DNA from: Marinobacter sp. C7
GTDB taxonomy: Bacteria; Pseudomonadota; Gammaproteobacteria; Pseudomonadales; Oleiphilaceae
Reading direction: 5' to 3'
Assembly: GCF_022343555.1 (NCBI RefSeq)
Contig: NZ_JAKQZH010000002.1
Span: 1-64,000, forward strand
DNA length: 64,000 bases
Below, in pieces: positions 25,702 through 32,805 of the stretch (its first letter is position 1; each line of letters opens with the position of its first letter). The notes under the pieces are model-generated. The model worked only from the letters and a program-made list of their open reading frames with translations, made no database searches and was not told where the DNA came from. A program made the translations under genes and the position numbers.

Positions 25702-26830
25702 CTTCGAGGACGATCCAGCCCTGGCCGACCTGCTGACCCCGAACCAGATTCAACGGCTCAGCGAAGGCCTGAGCGCCCTTTGCCGGGAACCGGTACTGAT
25801 AACGGAACAGCGCCTGAACGAGTCCGTGCCGGTGGAATTCAACCTGGAGACCATTGGCTGGCTGAGCGGCGGGGCCTCGGCCTCGGAGCGCGAGGCCGCA
25901 GCCGGCCTCGTGTCTTTCCTGATGCTGTTTGTGGCCAAATACCGGCTCGCGGCCAACCTCCACCACGACACCACGGAAGCCAGCTATGCCGAACTGCAGC
26001 GCCAGAATGCGGCCCTGAAAGCGTCGGAAGCCAGGTATCGGGAGCTGTCCGACCAGTTGCAGCAACAGGTGGACGAACAGGTCGCGGTGATTCGCCAGAC
26101 TCAACAGGAACTCTATGAGAGCGCCCGCCTTCGCTCTGTCGGGCATCTGGCGGCGGGTGTGGCCCATGAGATCAACAACCCGGTCGGGTTTATCAGCAGC
26201 AATCTGCGGGTCGCCCGGGATTACGTGGATAACCTGGAACCCCTGTTGCCGGATACGGCGGACAACCGGGACATGCTCGGGGATTTCAGCGACTTGTTGA
26301 GTGAGTCGATCGAGGGCACCGACCGGATTGCCCGTATCGTTGCTGACCTGAAGACGTTCGCCAGCATCGACCAGGCCGACAACGCCCTGTGTGACCTCAA
26401 CAGCCTGCTTCTAAGCGCGATACACCTGGTACAGACCGAGTACGATCACAACTTGACCATCATCGAGAGTCTGGGGGAGCTTCCCCGGATTCCCGGCCAT
26501 CCGTCCCGGCTGTCCCAGACGCTGTTCAACCTGTTGGACAACGCTGCGCAGGCCATCGGGAACGATGGCCGCATCCTGGTCCGGACCCAGGCAGACGATG
26601 CCGGGATCCAGGTAACCATCCAGGATAACGGTTGCGGCATCCCCGATTCCATCCGCAGCCAGGTATTCGACGCCTTTTTTACCACGCGGCCAGTGGGTTC
26701 CGGGGCGGGCCTCGGGCTGACCGTGGCCCGGGATACGGTCCATGCCCACGGCGGCCAACTGACACTCGACAGCCAGGAAGAAGCGGGTACCCGCGTCATC
26801 CTGGTCCTGCCAGCCAAACAAGGTGCCTGA
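25694..26830 (+). CDS. Sensor histidine kinase with novel N-terminal region (HK2)
   Basis: 378 residues. Residues 1-95 form an unrecognised soluble domain, and 95-145 a coiled coil (AELQRQNAALKASEARYREL and following). The phosphoacceptor is in GVAHEINNPVGFISSNL, the N-box in QTLFNLLDNAAQAIG, G1 in IQDNGCGIP and G2 in GSGAGLGLTVARDTVHAHGG. It overlaps the GTPase end by 8 nt, and its stop directly abuts the next start (TGAATG). The unknown N-terminus is a candidate for sensing or GTPase contact. Paralogous to HK1. Confidence 0.85.
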   Translation: MRNFEDDPALADLLTPNQIQRLSEGLSALCREPVLITEQRLNESVPVEFNLETIGWLSGGASASEREAAAGLVSFLMLFVAKYRLAANLHHDTTEASYAELQRQNAALKASEARYRELSDQLQQQVDEQVAVIRQTQQELYESARLRSVGHLAAGVAHEINNPVGFISSNLRVARDYVDNLEPLLPDTADNRDMLGDFSDLLSESIEGTDRIARIVADLKTFASIDQADNALCDLNSLLLSAIHLVQTEYDHNLTIIESLGELPRIPGHPSRLSQTLFNLLDNAAQAIGNDGRILVRTQADDAGIQVTIQDNGCGIPDSIRSQVFDAFFTTRPVGSGAGLGLTVARDTVHAHGGQLTLDSQEEAGTRVILVLPAKQGA

Positions 26831-29077
26831 ATGGCCAAACGCTACGCATCCCTGTTTTACGGAAACGATACCGACAAGCAACCAGGCCGCGAGCCGGCAA
26901 AGAAAGCCGCGCCTTACCGCTTGCTGCTGGTGGACGATGAGCCCAACATCCTGGCGTCGTTGCGCCGGGTATTCCAGCGGGAAAATTACGAGCTGCTGTT
27001 TGCCCGCAGCGCCGACGAGGCGCTGAAGATCTTGGAAAACCAGCCGGTTGAACTGATCATGACCGACTTCATGATGCCCGGCATGAATGGCAGTGAACTG
27101 CTCCGGGAAGTCCGGGAACGCTGGCCCCAGACCATCCGCATCATGCTGACCGGCCACGCCAACACCGACGCGGTGATGGGGTCGATCAAGGACGGCGCGG
27201 TGTACCGCTTCATCCTGAAGCCCTGGAACGACGACGATATCCGGCTGACCATCGCCCTGGCACTGGAACAGTACGAACTGATGCAGCGCAACCGGTCCCT
27301 GCAGGAGCAGACCCAGAAACAGGGCCGGGACCTGGAGACCATCAGTAAGCTCACCGCCACCAACCGCAGTCAGCTCGCCATCCTGCTGCACAAGAAAGGC
27401 TGGCTTAACCCCCAGCAGATCCAGCAACTGCATCGCGAGATGCAGAGCCAGAAGACGCCGGTGGTCCGCCAGCTGCTCAAGCACGACTGGGTGGACTTTC
27501 AGAAGGTGTTTGAACTGCTGCGTGACGACATGCTGTTCGAGGAGGTGGACCTGCGGGAATTCCAGCCGGATCCGAGCCTGCTGTCCCTGATTCCCCAGAA
27601 AATCTGCACACGCCAACTGGTCCTGCCGCTGCGGGTCAGCGGCCAGCGCCTGCGCCTGGCCATGGTGGACCCCATGGACATAAACCTGATCGACGAACTC
27701 GGGTTCATGACCGGCTACACCATCCATCCCCTGCTGTGCGAAACCTCGCAGATGCAGACCAAGCTGGCGGAAATCTTCGGAGACACCAACGACCTGGAAG
27801 ACATCACCACCAAGGTGGGGTCCGATGATCCCTATGAAGGCATCGAGATCGTCCTGGATGAGGATACCGACCAGGAATCCCTGGAACAGCTACTGGGCAG
27901 TTCCGAAGAGCCACCGGCGATCCGGCTGGTTAACGCCATCATCCTCGAGGCCCTGCGCCTGGGGGCAAGCGATATCCATATTCACCCCCGCACCAAATCG
28001 CTGGTGGTACGCTACCGGATTGACGGGGTACTGCAGGACAAGATCCACATCCCCACCAACCTGTTGATGTCCGTGGTCTCGCGCATCAAGGTGATGGCCG
28101 AGCTGGACATCACCGAACGGCGGCGGCCCCAGGATGGCCGGATCACCGTAAAGACACCGATGCGCATTGTGGACCTGCGGATTTCCACCCTGCCCACCAT
28201 CAACGGCGAAAAGGTGGTCATGCGGGTACTGGAACGCCAGTCCTCAGCGCAGTCCCTGGAGGACCTGGGCCTGTCGCAACACAACCTGGCGCGGCTCAAG
28301 CACGTCATCGCCAAGCCCCAGGGTATCATTCTCGCCACCGGCCCCACCGGCAGTGGCAAGACCACGACCCTCTATGCCCTCTTGCAGCACAACGCCTCGC
28401 CGGAACGCAATTACGTCACCATCGAAGACCCGGTGGAGTTCCACGTCGATATGGCTGGCCAGGTGCCCGTCAAGGACCGTATCGGGCTGGATTTTGCCAG
28501 CGTGCTGAGGGCAATCCTGCGCCAGGACCCCGATGTTATCCTGCTGGGCGAAATCCGGGATGAGGAGACCGCCGATGTGGCATTCCACGCGTCGATGACC
28601 GGCCACCTGGTCTATTCCACCCTGCATACCAGCTCGGCAGCCGCCACCGTGGCCCGGCTGCTGGACCTCGGGCTGAAGCCCTTCGTGCTCGCTTCGGCAC
28701 TGGAAGCGATCATTGCCCAGCGGCTGGTACGGCGCATCTGCACCCATTGCCGGGAAGAAACCGACCAGCCCACGGAAGTGCTTGAGCAACTGGGGCCACA
28801 GTTCCTGGACCCGGAGCTTCGGTTTTACCGGGGGCGGGGCTGCGAGAAATGCCACAAGGGCTACAAGGGCCGGGTCGCCATTCACGAAGTGCTGACCATG
28901 AACGAAGAGCTGCGGATTGCGATCACCGAGGGCGCCAGCGCCATGCAGATCGAGACCCTTGCCCGGGAGAAGGGCATGAGGGTGCTGCTCGACGACGCCC
29001 TGGAAAAACTGCGCGACGGTCTGACCACAGCCGACGAAATCCTGCGACTGCTGGGCCCCCAGGTACTCCATGGTTAA
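26831..29077 (+). CDS. Response-regulator receiver fused to GspE/PilB-type secretion ATPase
   Basis: 748 residues. Receiver domain about 29-145 (pocket VDDEP, Asp79 in MTDFMMPG, Lys in ILKPWND). A linker and MshEN/T2SSE N-terminal-type domain, about 185-320, starts at LAILLHKKGWLNPQQIQQL. The ATPase runs from about 365 to 745: Walker A GPTGSGKTT starts at 504, Asp box IEDPVEF, Walker B DPDVILLGEIRDEETAD, His box GHLVYSTLHTSSAAATV, and a zinc tetracysteine ICTHC...CEKC. All catalytic motifs are intact. GspE/PilB enzymes drive type II secretion or pilus assembly; a phosphorylation receiver in cis is unusual. No pilin or secretin genes adjoin it. Confidence 0.9.
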   Translation: MAKRYASLFYGNDTDKQPGREPAKKAAPYRLLLVDDEPNILASLRRVFQRENYELLFARSADEALKILENQPVELIMTDFMMPGMNGSELLREVRERWPQTIRIMLTGHANTDAVMGSIKDGAVYRFILKPWNDDDIRLTIALALEQYELMQRNRSLQEQTQKQGRDLETISKLTATNRSQLAILLHKKGWLNPQQIQQLHREMQSQKTPVVRQLLKHDWVDFQKVFELLRDDMLFEEVDLREFQPDPSLLSLIPQKICTRQLVLPLRVSGQRLRLAMVDPMDINLIDELGFMTGYTIHPLLCETSQMQTKLAEIFGDTNDLEDITTKVGSDDPYEGIEIVLDEDTDQESLEQLLGSSEEPPAIRLVNAIILEALRLGASDIHIHPRTKSLVVRYRIDGVLQDKIHIPTNLLMSVVSRIKVMAELDITERRRPQDGRITVKTPMRIVDLRISTLPTINGEKVVMRVLERQSSAQSLEDLGLSQHNLARLKHVIAKPQGIILATGPTGSGKTTTLYALLQHNASPERNYVTIEDPVEFHVDMAGQVPVKDRIGLDFASVLRAILRQDPDVILLGEIRDEETADVAFHASMTGHLVYSTLHTSSAAATVARLLDLGLKPFVLASALEAIIAQRLVRRICTHCREETDQPTEVLEQLGPQFLDPELRFYRGRGCEKCHKGYKGRVAIHEVLTMNEELRIAITEGASAMQIETLAREKGMRVLLDDALEKLRDGLTTADEILRLLGPQVLHG

Positions 29078-32000
29078 CGCGTTCAAGCGACCGGCCTTCT
29101 GGTACTGCCTGACCCTCGCACTCGCGATTTCCCTGGGCTCCGTGGGCCTGCTCATCCTGGTCGACTTCAGCATCAGCGGCTCGGAAAGCGTCGGTAGACC
29201 GACGCTGCGTCCCGGTGGTGGACTGGTGGCTCTGGCTCTGTGTGCCAGCCTTCTCGCGCTGCTGTTGCGCTTACGCTGGCTCGCCACAGGTCTGGGCTTG
29301 GGCGTCATCGCCCTTGCCTCACTGCTGACCCTGACGCCCCGCTTTTCCGGCATTGACTGGCTGGAAACCGTCTCACTCAACCCATTGCTGTTGCTGGTCG
29401 TCACCCTGATCAGCCTGAGCGGTCTGGCCGCCATGCACCTGTCCCGGGGCTGGGTGGTCGGGCTGGCCTGCGGGCCCCTGGTCCTCGGCATCGGATTGTT
29501 GTCACTGCTATCCCACTGGCATGGCGGACTTCTGGAACTGAGCCTTGGCAGCATCACCGAGTCCACCCTGGTAATCAGCCCCATGGCCATGCTCATTGGC
29601 CTGACCCTACCGTTCCTGTACTCCATCTATCACAGCAAGGTGCAGTTCTATTCCAAAGGCCTGCTGGTGCTTGGCATCCTTGGCATCCTGGTAACCACGC
29701 TGAGCTGGCATGCCCTCAGGTTACAGTCCGGCGAGCGCTTGATCGAACGGGCCGAGTCACTGGCAAGCCAGCTCGAGGCCTCCAGCAACTCTGCATTCGA
29801 GGTGAAGCTCGCGCTGATCCGGCGCCTCGCCGAGCGCTGGGAGCTGCTCAATGGCGTTCCCCCGGAGAATTTCTGGGACCAGGAGGTTGGCAGTTACCTG
29901 CGGGATTTCCCGGACCTTCGGCTGATCACCATCCTCAACCGCGAGCACGAACCGGTGCGTACCGAGTCCCGCACGCTCGACTACCGGGGCTGGCTGGAAG
30001 TCTTTCTGTCTGATCGGAGTACCCGGAGCTGGCTCGACCACGTGACCGAATCCCGAACGGCCCATCTGAGCCGCCCACTTCCGGACAATCAGGACCACTT
30101 GCACGCCGCGGTGGCCGTGCCCATCACGCCAGGCCCGGGTTATTCCTGGACCGCCCTTGCGGTGGTGGACCTCCAGACCGTCTATGAGGGCCTGACCGAC
30201 TATTACGGCGGCAAGCTGCACATCAAGGTCTTCCATGACGACGACAACGTGTTCGATACCGCCCCGGAGATACCGGCAGACCAGGAGGCTCTGCTGGCAT
30301 CCCAGCAAATGACCCCACACCACGACAGCCAGCGCAGAATCGAAGTCTATACCCGCAAGGGCAGCCTGCCCCCGGGGGAACTCTATCTCCCGCCGGCCGT
30401 CCTGTTCACCGGTCTGGGCCTGAGCTTCCTGGTGATGCTGTCCCATTTCTTCTGGCGCCAATCCGAACAGCGCGCACGGAACCTCGCCGAACTGAACCTG
30501 ACTCTGAGCCAGCATCTCGAAGAAGAAAGGGATCTGCGAACGACCAACGAAACCCTCTCCCGGGAGCGCGATCAGTTCTTTGCCCTGTCACCGGACATGT
30601 TCTGCATCGTCGACCTGAACAGTCATTTTTTCGAGTTGAACGAAACCTTCATACTTACCCTCGGATACACACGGGAACAGCTACTGGGTAGCTCCTATAT
30701 GAATCTGGTGCTTCAGGATGATCACGCAAAAACCGTTGCAGCTGTAAAGTCGCTGGTGGAAGGCCACGAGGTCAAAGACCTCCAGATCCGGGTACTGGAC
30801 AGTGACGGCGGTCTGCACTGGCTGCAGATCAATGCCATCCTCAGTGCCGATGACCTGATCTACGTCGTGGCCCGGGACATGACCGAGCAACTGGAGATCG
30901 AAGACAAGCTCCGGGAAAACGAGGCGCTTCTGAAGATGGCCGAACGGCAGGCCCGGATTGGTGGATGGGCGGTGGACCTGGCCACCGGCAAGGCCACGTG
31001 GTCGGACACAGTCTGCGACATCCACGAGTTACCCCGGGGACAGGTACCGGAGGTAAACGAAGCGATCAATTACTACGTTGACGAACATAAGGACCAGATC
31101 CGGGCAGCCGTGCAACTTTGCGCCGAAACCGGCCTGCCCTTCGATGAAGAGCTCCAGATCCGCACCGCCCGGGGTAACCTTCGCTGGGTGAGAACCATCG
31201 GCCATGCAGTGCAGGACGACGACGGGAACATTGTAAAACTGCAGGGCGCGTTCCAGGACATTACCGAAAGCCGGCAGGCGATGGAGCAGTTGCGCCGGTT
31301 CGCCGACCGCCAGGCCAAGATCTTCGAAAGCATTACCGACGCATTCTATACCCTCGACAACGACTGGCGTTTTACCTACGTCAACCGCAAATCGGAAGAA
31401 CTGTTACACAAGAAGCGCGAAGACCTGCTGGGCCACAACATCTGGGAAGTATTCCCGGACACCATCGGCACAACGCTCGACGATCAGTATCACCATGCAG
31501 TGGAAACCGGCAACTCGGTCTCTTTCGAGTTCTATTACCCGGCACTGAACGAATGGCTGGAAATCAGCGCCTACCCTTCCGAAGAGGGCCTGGCGGTCTA
31601 TTACCGCAGTATCCGGGAGCGCAAGGAAGCCCAGCAGCAACTGGAATCGGCGATGGCCGAACTGGAGCGCAGCAACCGTGAATTGCAGGACTTCGCCTTC
31701 GTCGCCTCCCACGACCTGCAGGAACCCCTGCGCAAGATCCAGGCCTTCTCGGACCGGCTGATGACCAGATCGGACCAGTTCGGCCTCCGGGAGCAAGACT
31801 ACCTCAACCGCATGCAGTCGGCCGCCGGGCGCATGCAGCAGCTGATCGAGGATCTGCTGAGCTATTCCCGGGTCACCACCCGCGCCAGGCCGATGGCACT
31901 TTGCCACACCGATGACGTCCTGGCAGGCGTACTGCAGGATCTGGACACGGCCATTACCCGGGAGCAGGCCCGGATCGACGTTCAGCCGTTGCCGGATGTG

Positions 32001-32372
32001 GTGGGGGACGCCACTCAACTGCGCCAGGTGTTCCAGAACCTGCTCACCAATGCCATCAAATTCCATGCCCCTGACACACCACCGGAAATTTCCGTCTATG
32101 CTGAGGATGTCAGTGACTCGGGCTGGACGCTGGTGGTGCAGGATCGGGGCATAGGCTTCGATCCACGCTACACCCGTAAACTCTTCCACCCGTTTCAGAG
32201 ACTGCATAGCCGGGAAGGGTATGCGGGTACCGGGATTGGCATGGCTATCGTGAAAAAAATCCTGGATCGCCACGGTGCGGAGATCACCGTGGCCAGCGTG
32301 CCGGGCGAAGGAACCACGTTCCGGATCCGGTTCAGAAGCAGTTCTGCACAGGAGCAGAGCAAGGATGAATAA
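29070..32372 (+). CDS. Large membrane-bound multi-PAS sensor histidine kinase (HK3)
   Basis: 1100 residues. Residues 1-215 contain about seven membrane helices, an extracytoplasmic sensor-like segment spans about 220-440, and another helix (FTGLGLSFLVMLSHFFW) precedes a coiled coil. Three PAS domains occupy roughly 505-620, 640-750 and 760-860. HisKA carries His881 in ASHDLQEPLRKI. The HATPase has QVFQNLLTNAIKF, VVQDRGIGFD and GTGIGMAIVKKI. The SHDLQEPLR H-box is of the phytochrome/NtrB-like group that usually works with stand-alone receivers, as encoded next. It overlaps both neighbours by 8 nt. Confidence 0.88.
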   Translation: MVNAFKRPAFWYCLTLALAISLGSVGLLILVDFSISGSESVGRPTLRPGGGLVALALCASLLALLLRLRWLATGLGLGVIALASLLTLTPRFSGIDWLETVSLNPLLLLVVTLISLSGLAAMHLSRGWVVGLACGPLVLGIGLLSLLSHWHGGLLELSLGSITESTLVISPMAMLIGLTLPFLYSIYHSKVQFYSKGLLVLGILGILVTTLSWHALRLQSGERLIERAESLASQLEASSNSAFEVKLALIRRLAERWELLNGVPPENFWDQEVGSYLRDFPDLRLITILNREHEPVRTESRTLDYRGWLEVFLSDRSTRSWLDHVTESRTAHLSRPLPDNQDHLHAAVAVPITPGPGYSWTALAVVDLQTVYEGLTDYYGGKLHIKVFHDDDNVFDTAPEIPADQEALLASQQMTPHHDSQRRIEVYTRKGSLPPGELYLPPAVLFTGLGLSFLVMLSHFFWRQSEQRARNLAELNLTLSQHLEEERDLRTTNETLSRERDQFFALSPDMFCIVDLNSHFFELNETFILTLGYTREQLLGSSYMNLVLQDDHAKTVAAVKSLVEGHEVKDLQIRVLDSDGGLHWLQINAILSADDLIYVVARDMTEQLEIEDKLRENEALLKMAERQARIGGWAVDLATGKATWSDTVCDIHELPRGQVPEVNEAINYYVDEHKDQIRAAVQLCAETGLPFDEELQIRTARGNLRWVRTIGHAVQDDDGNIVKLQGAFQDITESRQAMEQLRRFADRQAKIFESITDAFYTLDNDWRFTYVNRKSEELLHKKREDLLGHNIWEVFPDTIGTTLDDQYHHAVETGNSVSFEFYYPALNEWLEISAYPSEEGLAVYYRSIRERKEAQQQLESAMAELERSNRELQDFAFVASHDLQEPLRKIQAFSDRLMTRSDQFGLREQDYLNRMQSAAGRMQQLIEDLLSYSRVTTRARPMALCHTDDVLAGVLQDLDTAITREQARIDVQPLPDVVGDATQLRQVFQNLLTNAIKFHAPDTPPEISVYAEDVSDSGWTLVVQDRGIGFDPRYTRKLFHPFQRLHSREGYAGTGIGMAIVKKILDRHGAEITVASVPGEGTTFRIRFRSSSAQEQSKDE

Positions 32373-32805
32373 ACCTGTAAAAGCCGCCCTGGTAGTGATT
32401 GCCGATGATGACCCGGATGACTGCCTGATGATCAGGGAGGCGTTCGAGGACCAGTGTGCCGACTGCACGCTGTGTTTCGTCCACGACGGTGAAGAACTGA
32501 TGGATTTCCTTCACGGCCAGCATCCGGACCGCGACGGCCAGGCCTGTACCATGCCGGACCTGTTGCTGCTTGATCTCAACATGCCGCTCAAGGACGGTCG
32601 TCAGTCCCTCCAGGAAATCAAGTCGGATCCCCGGTTGCAGGAGCTGCCTACCGTTGTCATGACCACCTCCAGCGATCAGGATGACCGGGACTTCTGCCAG
32701 CAAAGGGGCGCCAACGACTATATCGTAAAGCCCAGGAAATACAGCGATCTGCTGGATGTTGTAGAGTCACTCACAAAACAGTGGATTAACAAGGAACATG
32801 ACTGA
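32365..32805 (+). CDS. Stand-alone response regulator receiver (Rcp1-like)
   Basis: 146 residues, one receiver domain. Pocket ADDDPDD at 14-20, phosphoacceptor in LLLDLNMPLKDG, TTSSDQDD, and IVKPRKYSDL. This subtype, with a long loop before the phosphorylation site, typically partners kinases with an SHDLQEPLR H-box, like HK3. The ATG at 32365 overlaps the HK3 stop by 8 nt, and its own stop overlaps the next start by 8 nt. It probably relays phosphate between HK3 and other receivers. Confidence 0.88.
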   Translation: MNKPVKAALVVIADDDPDDCLMIREAFEDQCADCTLCFVHDGEELMDFLHGQHPDRDGQACTMPDLLLLDLNMPLKDGRQSLQEIKSDPRLQELPTVVMTTSSDQDDRDFCQQRGANDYIVKPRKYSDLLDVVESLTKQWINKEHD

